Shown piece by piece: positions 9,551 to 17,746 of a DNA stretch of 64,000 nt. Each line of letters starts with the position of its first letter. The stretch's first letter is position 1. The notes under the pieces are model-generated. The model searched no databases and was not told the DNA's origin. It saw only the letters and a program-made list of their open reading frames with translations. Origin of the DNA: Mycolicibacterium septicum DSM 44393 (GTDB lineage: Bacteria > Actinomycetota > Actinomycetes > Mycobacteriales > Mycobacteriaceae); the NCBI RefSeq assembly GCF_000455325.1, contig NZ_HG322951.1, forward strand, positions 2,568,188 through 2,632,187, given 5' to 3'. The translations under genes were made by a program, and so were the position numbers.

Positions 9551-10249
9551 TCACTTCGCAGAATGGACAGCTTCGCCGATGAGAGTCCCGATGGCCGTCC
9601 CGTCAAGATGCTGTAGCAGTTCGAGCGGATCGTCGAAAACGGCCTGCGCACCGGCCTTTTCGATCTCGCAGTCGGCGACCCCACCGGAACGTAGGCCGAT
9701 GAACGGCACGCCGGCGCGACGGGCGGCTTCCCCGTCCCACACCGCGTCACCGACGAAGACCGCCCGATCGGCGGATACGCCGGCCCGTTCGAGGGCCACC
9801 TTGACGATGCCCGGGTCGGGCTTGGCGGTGTCCACGTCCTTCGACGACGTTGCCGCCACGATGGCGTCGTCGCTGTCGAGAACCTTTCGGGTGATGGCGA
9901 GTTCGTCTTCCGGTGCGGAACTGGCGAGCACCACCTGCACCCCGTTGCCGGCCAGATGGTGCAGCAGTTCGCGGGCGCCCGGGAGGCGCACGATCAGGTC
10001 CGCGCTGTCCTTGTAGAGGCTGCTGTGGCGGTCCTTGAGCCGTTGCTGCACAGCATCACTTGCGTCGCCTGAGAGGTTTGCCACCAGGGTGCTGCCATCC
10101 ATGCCGATACTGCGATGTATCCGCCAGGAGTCCACGTCGACGTTCTCCTCGCGGAACGCGCGCACCCACGCATGAACGTGCAGGTAGTTCGTGTCGACGA
10201 GGGTTCCGTCGACGTCGAACAGGACCGCAAAAGGTCTCGACATCGGCAT
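9551..10249 (-). CDS. HAD-family hydrolase (phosphatase, subfamily IA)
   Basis: 232-residue haloacid dehalogenase-type phosphatase. Motif I is LFDVDGTLVDTNY (nucleophile and acid/base aspartates), motif II is VVLASSAPEDE, motif III is the lysine of TAKPDPGIV, and motif IV is VFVGDAVWDGEAARRAGV. The helical cap between motifs I and II fits beta-phosphoglucomutase/phosphoglycolate-type enzymes, but the substrate is not readable. ATG 10243 (MSRPFAV) is an equally good start. It lies in the same orientation as the MerR and SulP genes upstream, 37 nt after the MerR stop. Confidence 0.85.
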   Translation of the reverse strand: MPMSRPFAVLFDVDGTLVDTNYLHVHAWVRAFREENVDVDSWRIHRSIGMDGSTLVANLSGDASDAVQQRLKDRHSSLYKDSADLIVRLPGARELLHHLAGNGVQVVLASSAPEDELAITRKVLDSDDAIVAATSSKDVDTAKPDPGIVKVALERAGVSADRAVFVGDAVWDGEAARRAGVPFIGLRSGGVADCEIEKAGAQAVFDDPLELLQHLDGTAIGTLIGEAVHSAK

Positions 10250-10286
10250 GCGCGCGGTATACCCGCCTGCCCGCAGATCAAACGGC

Positions 10287-10673
10287 TCAGCGGTAGTGAG
10301 CCAGTTGCTCGGTCAGCTCCTGTGCGTACGCCAGCTGCCGGGTGAGCTTCACGCAGGATTCTTGTGCTCGGGTATGGCATTCGGCCACATAGCTGGTCGC
10401 CGCAGCGCGCTGCGTGGTGTTCGCGGCGGGGGAGTTGAGGGTGTCGAGGGCATCCAGCAGCTGCCGCATCTCATCGAGGCTGAAGCCCAGCGGTTTCATC
10501 CGGCGGATCGCCAGCAGCCGGTTGACGTCGTCGGCGGTGTAGAGGCGGAAGCCACCTGCGGACCGAGCCGAGGGCACGACGAGACCGACCTCGTCGTAGT
10601 GCCGGATCGTCTTGATGGACAACTCTGTTCGTGCGGCGACCTCGCCGATCTGAAGGTGATCCAGACTGCTCAA
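10287..10673 (-). CDS. MerR-family transcriptional regulator
   Basis: 128 residues. The N-terminal MerR winged helix reads LQIGEVAARTELSIKTIRHYDEVGLV, with the wing SAGGFRLYTADDVNRLLAIRRMKPLGFSLDEM; a helical dimerisation region follows. Only one cysteine is visible in the C-terminal part, so a metal-sensing CueR/ZntR-type pair is not evident. The start is TTG at 10673, preceded by AGGGGG at about 6 nt; no ATG lies closer. It starts 17 nt after the SulP stop, so it is probably co-transcribed with and may regulate the anion transporter. Confidence 0.85.
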   Translation of the reverse strand: MSSLDHLQIGEVAARTELSIKTIRHYDEVGLVVPSARSAGGFRLYTADDVNRLLAIRRMKPLGFSLDEMRQLLDALDTLNSPAANTTQRAAATSYVAECHTRAQESCVKLTRQLAYAQELTEQLAHYR

Positions 10674-10690
10674 CGATTCCCCCTGGCGGT

Positions 10691-12199
10691 TCAGTGCGCC
10701 GCGGCCAGTTGACCGCTGAGCCGGGCGTGACGTTCTGCGCTGTTCTCGTTCATCCCGACAATGGTGACGGTCTTGCCCTTGGCAGCGTATTTGGTGGTGA
10801 TGGCGTCCAGGGTGGACACGGTGGACGCATCCCAGATGTGCGCCTGGCTCATGTCGATGACGATGTTTTCGGGATCGCCGACATAGTCGAATTGGTAGAC
10901 CAGGTCGTTGCTGGAGGCGAAGAACAACTCGCCCCGGACCGCATACACGCGGGTGTCCTCGTCCGGGTGGTCGATGTCGACGACCTCCGTGAAATGAGCG
11001 ACGCGCCGGGCGAAGAGCACCATGGCGATCAGCGTGCCCACGGCGACGCCGTAGGCCAGGTTGCTGGTCGCCACGGTGACCGCCACCGTGGCGAGCATGA
11101 CGGCGGTTTCGCTCTTTGGCATGCGCCGCAGTGTTTTCGGGTTGATGCTGTGCCAGTCGAGGGTGCCGACGGAGACCATGATCATCACGGCGACCAGTGC
11201 CGCCATGGGGATTTGGGCCACGATATCGCCGAGCCCGACGACCAGGCCGAGGAGGAACGCGCCGGCCAGGAATGTCGAAATCCGGGTGCGCGCGCCGCAC
11301 GCCTTCACGTTGATCATGGTCTGCCCGATCATCGCGCAGCCACCCATGCCGCCGAAGAATCCGGTGACGATGTTGGCCACACCCTGGCCCAGCGCCTCGC
11401 GGGACTTGTCGGAGTGGGTGTCGGTGATGTCGTCGACAAGCTTGGCCGTCATCAGCGATTCCAACAGGCCGACCACCGCCATGGCGAGCGCGTAGGGCGC
11501 GATGACACCGAGTGTTTCCAGGGTGAACGGGACGTTGGGGATCAGCAGGGACGGCAGGCTCGACGGCAGCTGCCCTTCGTCACCGACGTTGGGAATCGAC
11601 CAGCCGAATCCGACGGCGGCCGCGGTGAGCACCACGATGGCCACGAGCGGTGCGGGGATCGCGGTGCTCAATTTCGGAAGCGCCACGATGACGGCGATGG
11701 CGACCACGACCATCGGGTAGACCAGCCACGGCACGCCGAGCAGATGCGGCAACTGGGCCAAAAAGATCAGGATCGCCAAGGCGTTCACGAAGCCGACCAT
11801 CACGCTGCGCGGCACGAACCGCATCAGCTTGGCGACTCCCAGGCCGCCGAGAATCAGTTGCAGCACTCCGGCCAGGATGACCGTGGCGATCAGGTAATCC
11901 AGGCCGTGACTGCGTACCAGCGGCGCCACCACCAGTGCGACGGCTCCGGTCGCGGCGGAGATCATCGCGGGCCGCCCACCGACGAGCGCGATGGTCACCG
12001 CCATCGTGAACGAGGCGAACAGGCCGATGCGCGGATCCACGCCGGCGATGATCGAAAACGAGATCGCTTCGGGGATCAGCGCAAGGGCCACCACCAGGCC
12101 GGCGAGAACCTCGGTACGCAGCCGGCGGGGAGAACGCAGTGCGGCCAGTACCGACTGCTGCTCGCGCGGCGTCACCGTATCGGTCGATCGATTCAACAC
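10691..12199 (-). CDS. SulP-family inorganic anion transporter with STAS domain
   Basis: 502-residue membrane transporter for sulfate, bicarbonate or related anions. The N-terminal signature is EVLAGLVVALALIPEAISFS, followed by PRIGLFASF and GGRPAMISAATGAVALVVAP; many hydrophobic segments run to about residue 390. A cytoplasmic STAS domain follows, with IVIDMSQAHIWDASTVSTLD near residues 440-460. Whether the ion is sulfate or bicarbonate cannot be read. It is the first gene of an operon with merR. About 225 nt of non-coding sequence lies upstream. Confidence 0.9.
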   Translation of the reverse strand: MLNRSTDTVTPREQQSVLAALRSPRRLRTEVLAGLVVALALIPEAISFSIIAGVDPRIGLFASFTMAVTIALVGGRPAMISAATGAVALVVAPLVRSHGLDYLIATVILAGVLQLILGGLGVAKLMRFVPRSVMVGFVNALAILIFLAQLPHLLGVPWLVYPMVVVAIAVIVALPKLSTAIPAPLVAIVVLTAAAVGFGWSIPNVGDEGQLPSSLPSLLIPNVPFTLETLGVIAPYALAMAVVGLLESLMTAKLVDDITDTHSDKSREALGQGVANIVTGFFGGMGGCAMIGQTMINVKACGARTRISTFLAGAFLLGLVVGLGDIVAQIPMAALVAVMIMVSVGTLDWHSINPKTLRRMPKSETAVMLATVAVTVATSNLAYGVAVGTLIAMVLFARRVAHFTEVVDIDHPDEDTRVYAVRGELFFASSNDLVYQFDYVGDPENIVIDMSQAHIWDASTVSTLDAITTKYAAKGKTVTIVGMNENSAERHARLSGQLAAAH

Positions 12200-12424
12200 A
12201 ACTCCGTTTCAAGTCCGCGCGGCGACTCAGCGCGGCAAGTAGGCACAGTTGATCCACGCGTCACTGCGTGAAAAGTATTGTCAGAACGTTCAATTGGAAG
12301 CGCCGGAGGTGGGCCCGTGTGGGCGAGGCGATGGCCACGTTCTACATCGACGGCAACTCTACCCCTGGGGGAGGGTTGCATTTCAAATCAGCGCGCACGG
12401 ATGTGCTCGATGCCACACCCGGTA
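12200..12424. other. Intergenic region upstream of SulP with an imperfect dyad
   Basis: 225 nt between the antiporter stop and the SulP start. A dyad-like CTACCCCTGGGGGAGGGTT lies at about 12358-12377, which might be a MerR or CsoR-type metal-regulator site, but the match is imperfect. It is too far (about 160 nt) from the SulP start to be called confidently. No convincing gene is seen. Confidence 0.3.
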
Positions 12425-13921
12425 TCAGTCCTCGAGCCCGTATTCGTCGAACCAGTAGGCGAGCTTGCCGCGCCGGCTCACCGCGCGCAGCCTGGCCTCG
12501 GCTGCGGTCCGTGTCTTGCTGGTGGTGACGATGAGCAGCTCGTCGCCGACGGCGATACGGGTGTCCGGTAGCGGGACGAACGTGCGGCCGTTGCGGATGA
12601 TCAGGGTGATCACCGCTGGATCGGGCAGCCGCAGTTCGAGGATCGTCACGTTGTGCAATCGGGAATGGGGTTGCACGGTCATGGTCAGCAGCTCGGCGTC
12701 GAGCACGTCCAGCGGTGCGGCTTCGACCTGGATCTCGCGGGTGATGTCGCGGGTGATCAGCCCGAGCGCGTTGGCCACGAATCGGATGCTGGGCGCCTGT
12801 ATCAGGGTGAAGATCACCACGAGGACGAACACGATGTTGAGCAGCCGGTAGCTGTCCGGCACGCCGGCGACGATCGGGAACGTGGCCAGCACGATCGGCA
12901 CCGCACCGCGTAACCCCGCCCAGGACAGGAAGAGCTGTTCGCGCAGCGGGATCCGGAATCCGGCCAGCGACAGCACCACCGACACGGGTCGGGCGATCAG
13001 CAGCAGCACCAGCCCGATGACGATCGCAGGGATGACGTCGCCGGCCAGATCGTGCGGGTTCACCAGCAACCCGAGGAGCACGAACAGCCCGATCTGGGCC
13101 AGCCAGCCGACCCCCTCGGCGAAGGAACGGGTGGCCGACTTGTGCGGCAGACCCGAGTTGGCGAGGACCACCGCGGACAGGTACGCGGCGATGAAACCAC
13201 TAGCGTGGGCGCTGCCCGCGGCGGCGAACGCGATGAAACCCAGCCCGAAGGTCGCGATCGGGTAGAGACCCGAGGCGGGCAGCGCGATGCGGCGTAAGGC
13301 GAACGCGCCGGCGAACCCGACGGCCAAGCCCAGCAGGGCACCGGTGATCAGCTCGTAGAACAGATCGGTGATCGCGCCTTCGGGGTGGAACACGAACGGC
13401 ACCACGCTGAACGTCAGCACGAGGATGACCGCGGGCGCGTCGTTGAAACCGGACTCCGCCTCCAGGAGGCCGGCCAGCCGTCTGGGCAGCGGCAGGATCC
13501 GCAGCACCGAGAACACAGCGGCCGCGTCGGTGGAGGAGACGATCGCCCCGAGCAGCAGCGCGAGTTGCCAGTCCATGCCCAGTAGCAGATGCGCGCCGAC
13601 GGCGGTGATCGCGGTGCTGATGAGCACGCCGACCGTGGCCAGTACGCCTGCGGGTGCCAGCACGCCGCGGATATCAGAGAAACGTGTGGTCAGGCCACCC
13701 TCGACGAGCACGATCGCCAGTGCTGTGGTGCAGACGTTGCGGGCCAGTTCGACGTTGTTGAAGTCCAGCCCGATCCCGTCGACGCCCAGCACCATGCCGA
13801 CCAGCAGGAAGAACAGGAGGCTGGGGAACCCGATCCGGGTCGCCACCCGCGTGCCGATGATGCTCGCCAGCAGCACGACGCCGCCGGTGAGCAAGGTCAG
13901 GTACAGCTGGTTCAGACTCAT
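12425..13921 (-). CDS. CPA1-type potassium(sodium)/proton antiporter with RCK_C (TrkA_C) domain
   Basis: 498 residues. The N-terminal 390 form a multi-span exchanger (LYLTLLTGGVVLLASIIGT start, FLLVGMVLGVDGIG, and the exchanger core GAIVSSTDAAAVFSVLR with its aspartate, then EAESGFNDAPAVILVL). A cytosolic TrkA_C/RCK_C domain follows (about residues 400-480: LPDPAVITLIIRNGRTFVPL, then VGDELLIVTT), the arrangement of NhaP2/CvrA-type K+/H+ antiporters. The function is cation extrusion and pH homeostasis. It diverges from an orphan TrkA protein 79 nt away, suggesting shared control or nucleotide-gated partnership. Confidence 0.9.
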   Translation of the reverse strand: MSLNQLYLTLLTGGVVLLASIIGTRVATRIGFPSLLFFLLVGMVLGVDGIGLDFNNVELARNVCTTALAIVLVEGGLTTRFSDIRGVLAPAGVLATVGVLISTAITAVGAHLLLGMDWQLALLLGAIVSSTDAAAVFSVLRILPLPRRLAGLLEAESGFNDAPAVILVLTFSVVPFVFHPEGAITDLFYELITGALLGLAVGFAGAFALRRIALPASGLYPIATFGLGFIAFAAAGSAHASGFIAAYLSAVVLANSGLPHKSATRSFAEGVGWLAQIGLFVLLGLLVNPHDLAGDVIPAIVIGLVLLLIARPVSVVLSLAGFRIPLREQLFLSWAGLRGAVPIVLATFPIVAGVPDSYRLLNIVFVLVVIFTLIQAPSIRFVANALGLITRDITREIQVEAAPLDVLDAELLTMTVQPHSRLHNVTILELRLPDPAVITLIIRNGRTFVPLPDTRIAVGDELLIVTTSKTRTAAEARLRAVSRRGKLAYWFDEYGLED

Positions 13922-14000
13922 CGGGAATCAGTTAATCAGGACGAAGGCCCGTGAGTGCGCCGTGCGAATGGGCGAAAATGGTTGGGTGGCGGAACGGAAT

Positions 14001-14693
14001 ATGCGAGTAGTGGTTGCCGGCGCGGGCAATGTGGGCCGCTCCGTTGCGCGTGAGTTGGTCGAGAACGGCCACAAGGTCCTGCTGATCGAGCAGCTGCACC
14101 GCCGATACGAGCCGCACACCGTGCCGGGCGCCGACTGGCTGCTCGCCGACGCCTGCGAACTCTCCGCGATGGAGGAGGCCGGCATCGAAACGTGTGACGT
14201 ACTGATCGCGGCTACCGGTGACGACAAATCCAATCTCGTGGTCGGGTTGCTGGCCAAGTCGGAATTCGGCGTGCCGCGGGTGGTGGCCCGCATCAACGAC
14301 ATCCGAAACCAGTGGTTGTTCGGACAGGACTGGGGCATCGACGTCGCGGTGTCGACGCCGGGTTCCCTGGTGGCAGGCATCGAGGGTGCCATCGACGTCG
14401 GGCACCTGGTGCGATTGATGACGCTGCGCGGGGGGCGGGTGGAACTGACCAAACTCACACTGCCCGAAGACAACCCCGTCGTCGGTCAGCGGGTGGACCG
14501 ATTGGACCTGCCGGTCGACACCGCGCTGGTCACTGTCGTTCGCGGCAACAAGGTGCGCTTTCCCAAGCCCGACGACGTGCTCGAAGCCGGCGACGAGTTG
14601 CTGTTCACCGCCAATCGCACCTCGGAGAATTCGCTGCTGGCCGCCATCCACGGCGGGGAGTTCCTCAGGGAAGTGGCCTCGGACGAACCGTGA
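14001..14693 (+). CDS. TrkA-family potassium channel/transporter regulator (RCK_N + RCK_C)
   Basis: 230 residues. The RCK_N Rossmann domain begins MRVVVAGAGNVGRSVARELVENGH, with the nucleotide-binding acidic residue in LLIEQ and ATGDDKSNLVVGLLAKSEF; RCK_C follows (LPEDNPVVGQRV, then DDVLEAGDELLFTAN). It resembles the mycobacterial CeoC-type TrkA proteins (Rv2692) that gate K+ uptake by binding NAD(H) or ATP/c-di-AMP-type ligands. The start is ATG 14001 with GGAACGG upstream; GTG 13986 is possible. No TrkH/G partner is adjacent; the only neighbouring transporter is the divergent antiporter. Confidence 0.87.
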   Translation: MRVVVAGAGNVGRSVARELVENGHKVLLIEQLHRRYEPHTVPGADWLLADACELSAMEEAGIETCDVLIAATGDDKSNLVVGLLAKSEFGVPRVVARINDIRNQWLFGQDWGIDVAVSTPGSLVAGIEGAIDVGHLVRLMTLRGGRVELTKLTLPEDNPVVGQRVDRLDLPVDTALVTVVRGNKVRFPKPDDVLEAGDELLFTANRTSENSLLAAIHGGEFLREVASDEP

Positions 14694-14711
14694 AGCGTGG
14701 TGCTCGCGCGG

Positions 14712-15992
14712 CTAATTGATTGCCGGCGGTGGTTGGGGTTGGAAGGGTGGGTACCACCACCAGTGGGCGCGTTCCCCGGTCGGGCCGGGGCACGGCGCGA
14801 CATCGGGTGGGGGTGTGGTCGGAGGACGGGCCAACGATCCGCCGTGCAGCGGTCTGCCGGCAGTGTCGGTGACCACCAGCCGGTTGGCGGGTCCGGTGAT
14901 CGTGATGAGGCGTCGGTGGTGCAGCCGGTGGTGATACGGGCAGACCAGCACCAGGTTGTCCAGTTCGGTGGGTCCGCCGTCTTCCCAATGGATGATGTGG
15001 TGGGCGTGCAGACCGCGGGTTGCCCCGCAACCGGGCACCACGCAGCAGCGGTCGCGATGCTCCAAAGCCCGGCGTAGCCGGCGGTTGATCTGCCGGGTGG
15101 TGCGCCCGGCGCCGATAACCTGACCGTGCCGTTCAAACCAGGTTTCGTACGTAGCGTCGCACAGCAGCTCACGTCGTTCGTCCTCGGTCAGCACCGGGCC
15201 CAGATGCAGTGCGGCGACCGATTTGTCGCCGCCGGTGTCGAGGTTGACGTGTACCACCACGGTGGTGTGCTGTCCATGCGGGCGACGCGCCGCCTCCACA
15301 TCCCAGCCGACCTCGATGACACTCATGAACGCATCCACACCGTTCGGGAACGGCGGCGCCTGAACATCGTCCGCATCATCGGACTCGGTGTCGTGATCGT
15401 GTTTCCAATCCGCGACCAACCCATCGTGATGAGCCTGGCGGGCCGCGTCGAACCTGGCGGCCTCCAACCGGGTCAACCGGATCCGGTAGGTGGTGTACGT
15501 ACCATCCTCGGTCTTGGTGATCGACCGTCCAGGGTCGGGACCCGGCACCGGCTTGTGGTCTGGTTCGGGGCGCGGTTCCAGCTTGACCGCGGTACGCAGC
15601 TGAGTGACCGTCGCGACCGCGGCCAGCTCCGCGTAGTGCTCATCGGATCCGTCGGCGGCTTTCTCGGCGATCACCCCGACCTGATCCAGCGACAGCCGGC
15701 CTTCCCGCATCCCTTGCGCACACCGGGGGAACTCGTCAAGCCGCCGCGCGATCGCCACCACCACCTCGGCGTTGCGCGGGGTCACACCGGTCTTCCAGGC
15801 CACCAGCGCCTCCATCGATCGGACGCCGGTGGCACCGCATAATTCGTCACGGTCCATCTCGGCGACGATCTCCACAATGCGACCGTCGATCGCATTGCGC
15901 TGACCGATCAGCTCCGATACCTCGGCGAACAACCTCTCCAGGCGCTGCGCAGGACTCTCCGCAACATCGAAAGTGGCTGCGGTGGAAGGCAT
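14712..15992 (-). CDS. DUF222 / HNH endonuclease-domain protein (13E12 repeat type)
   Basis: 426 residues. The N-terminal DUF222 region (AQRLERLFAEVSELIGQRNA onward) is followed by a C-terminal HNH nuclease domain: CCVVPGC, LHAHHIIHWEDGG, ELDNLVLVCPYHHRLHH, with the paired Cys and His ligands intact. These genes are abundant and often repeated in mycobacteria; their role is unsettled and some are mobile-element associated. The start MPSTAATFDV at 15992 is preferred over the in-frame extension to 16127. The C-terminus is Pro/Trp-rich (WWWYPPFQPQPPP). No flanking repeats or second copy are visible in the window. Confidence 0.85.
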   Translation of the reverse strand: MPSTAATFDVAESPAQRLERLFAEVSELIGQRNAIDGRIVEIVAEMDRDELCGATGVRSMEALVAWKTGVTPRNAEVVVAIARRLDEFPRCAQGMREGRLSLDQVGVIAEKAADGSDEHYAELAAVATVTQLRTAVKLEPRPEPDHKPVPGPDPGRSITKTEDGTYTTYRIRLTRLEAARFDAARQAHHDGLVADWKHDHDTESDDADDVQAPPFPNGVDAFMSVIEVGWDVEAARRPHGQHTTVVVHVNLDTGGDKSVAALHLGPVLTEDERRELLCDATYETWFERHGQVIGAGRTTRQINRRLRRALEHRDRCCVVPGCGATRGLHAHHIIHWEDGGPTELDNLVLVCPYHHRLHHRRLITITGPANRLVVTDTAGRPLHGGSLARPPTTPPPDVAPCPGPTGERAHWWWYPPFQPQPPPAIN

Positions 15993-16050
15993 GACCCCAT
16001 CATCGCAGAGGGGTACGACAAGTTCTGGATCAAGCTTTAGTCTGCTACCC

Positions 16051-16341
16051 ATGGACGCCGAAGACGCCGAACCGGAACGCCGGCTGGTCATCAGGGTCAA
16101 CTCGAACGCCAAGATGTCCCGCGGCAAGGCCGCGGCGCACGCGGTGCATGCCGCGCTGAAGCTCTACGGCATCGAGTACGACCACCCGGTCATCGTGATC
16201 GGCGGCAAGCCCGACGAGATCCTCGCGCAGACGGTGCACGTGCGCGACGCCGGGCGCACCGAGTTGGAGCCCGGCACGCTGACCGCGGGGGCGAGCTGGG
16301 AGTACAAGGACCGCAGCCAACCCGACGAGGCAGACGAGTAG
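16051..16341 (+). CDS. PTH2-superfamily (peptidyl-tRNA hydrolase 2-like) small protein
   Basis: 96 residues. RVNSNAKMSRGKAAAHAVHAA matches the PTH2 N-terminal signature (basic loop, GKxAAQ/HxxHA helix), and VRDAGRTELEPGTLTAGAS matches the catalytic DAGxTxxxPGT segment. The usual C-terminal GIGPGP/IDxVT end of PTH2 is replaced by SWEYKDRSQPDEADE, so peptidyl-tRNA hydrolysis is not certain. Start ATG 16051 is chosen because it begins just before the conserved core. It converges with the NtaA-like gene with 3 nt between stops. Bacteria normally rely on the unrelated Pth1. Confidence 0.72.
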   Translation: MDAEDAEPERRLVIRVNSNAKMSRGKAAAHAVHAALKLYGIEYDHPVIVIGGKPDEILAQTVHVRDAGRTELEPGTLTAGASWEYKDRSQPDEADE

Positions 16342-16344
16342 CCG

Positions 16345-17727
16345 CTATCCCGTTGCGGCCGTGTGCTCCCCGTGTCCGGAGAGCTCGGGCAGAGCCAGCC
16401 CCAGATGCTCGCGCAGGGTCGTCCCCTCGTAGTCGGTACGGAACACGCCGCGCTCCTGCAGTAGCGGGACGACGCGGTCGACGAACGGGTCGAGCCCGTC
16501 CGGGGTGACGTGGGGGACCAGGATGAAGCCGTCGCTGGCGTCGGATTGCACGAGATGGTCTATGGATTCGGCGATCGTGGCGGCCGAGCCGACGAAGTTC
16601 TGCCGCCCGGTCACCTCGACGATGAGCTCGCGGGTGGTCAGGTTGTGTGCCTCGGCCTTGGCGCGCCATTCGTTGGCGACCGCGATCGGGTCGCGGTGCA
16701 TCCGGACACTGGCCCGGCCCTTGGCGATGGTGTTCTCACCGACCACCGGGTCGACCGCGGGCAACGGCCCATCCGGGTCGTGATCGGAAAGTTCGCGGTT
16801 CCACAGCTGTTCGAGGAATTTGATCGCGGTGGCGGGGGACACCTGGGCCAGCCGCACTTCGTGGGCCAGGTCGGCAGCCTCGTCGTCGGTGTCCCCGAGG
16901 ACGAAGGTAGCTGCGGGCAGGATCAGCAATTGGTCGTGACGGCGGCCGTATTTGGCCAGGCGACCCTTGACGTCGGCATAGAACTTCTGACCATCCTCCA
17001 GCGTCCCGTATCGCGAGAAGATGGCGTCGGCGGCCGCCGCGGCGAACTCGCGCCCGCGGTCGGAGTCCCCGGCCTGGAAGATCACCGGACGCCCCTGGGG
17101 GCTGCGGGGAACGTTGAACCGGCCGCTGATGTCGAAATGATCGTTGCGGTAGGCGAACTCGCCGGCCGCCGGGTCGGACAGGAACATGCCTCGGTCTTTG
17201 TCGGCGACGACTTCGTCACCGTGCCAGGAGTCGAACAGCGTGTGGGTGGCGGCCAGGAAGCTCTCGGCCCGTTCGTAGCGCTGGTTTTCGGGCAGGAAGC
17301 CGCCGCGGCGGAAGTTCTCGCCGGTGAAGGCATCCCAGGAGGTGACGACGTTCCAGGCGGCCCGGCCGTCGGATAGGTGGTCCAGCGAGGCGAATTGCCG
17401 TGCCACCTCATAGGGTTCGTTGAACGTCGAGTTGATCGTGCCGGTCAGACCGAGCCGATCGGTCACCGCGGCCAGCGCGGCCAGCACCGTGAACGTGTCC
17501 GGGCGCCCGACGACGTCGAGGTCGTAGATCTGGCCGCCTTGTTCGCGCAGCCGCAGGCCCTCGGCCAGAAACAAGAAGTCGAACTTGCCGCGTTCAGCGG
17601 TCTGCGCGAACCGGACGAACGAATCGAATTCGATGTGGCTGCCGGATTTGGGGTCGCTCCACACCGTGGTGTTGTTGACCCCCGGGAAATGTGCGGCCAG
17701 ATGAATCTGCTTGACGGGCTTGCTCAT
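16345..17727 (-). CDS. NtaA/SnaA/DszA-family FMN-dependent monooxygenase
   Basis: 460-residue luciferase-fold monooxygenase that uses FMNH2 delivered by a separate reductase. Family features are the N-terminal MSKPVKQIHLAAHFPGVNN, INSTFNEPYEVARQFASLDHLSDGRAAWNVVTS, NFRRGGFLPENQRYERAESF and PVIFQAGDSDRGREFAA. Relatives cleave C-N or C-S bonds (nitrilotriacetate, dibenzothiophene sulfone) or oxidise other xenobiotics; this substrate is unknown. ATG 17727 is chosen because the frame upstream is not family-like. It follows the related LLM gene (stop 17747) by 19 nt, so both form an operon. Confidence 0.87.
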   Translation of the reverse strand: MSKPVKQIHLAAHFPGVNNTTVWSDPKSGSHIEFDSFVRFAQTAERGKFDFLFLAEGLRLREQGGQIYDLDVVGRPDTFTVLAALAAVTDRLGLTGTINSTFNEPYEVARQFASLDHLSDGRAAWNVVTSWDAFTGENFRRGGFLPENQRYERAESFLAATHTLFDSWHGDEVVADKDRGMFLSDPAAGEFAYRNDHFDISGRFNVPRSPQGRPVIFQAGDSDRGREFAAAAADAIFSRYGTLEDGQKFYADVKGRLAKYGRRHDQLLILPAATFVLGDTDDEAADLAHEVRLAQVSPATAIKFLEQLWNRELSDHDPDGPLPAVDPVVGENTIAKGRASVRMHRDPIAVANEWRAKAEAHNLTTRELIVEVTGRQNFVGSAATIAESIDHLVQSDASDGFILVPHVTPDGLDPFVDRVVPLLQERGVFRTDYEGTTLREHLGLALPELSGHGEHTAATG

Positions 17728-17746
17728 GGGCGTTTCCTGATCCGTG

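Noticed and set aside
10631..12271. Long open frame (546 codons) antisense to the SulP gene
   Set aside because: High-G+C codon shadow: rich in Asp/His/Gln/Arg with no domain and opposite a clear membrane transporter.
14712..15992. Mobile element around the DUF222-HNH gene
   Set aside because: No inverted or direct repeats, no transposase, and no second copy in the window.
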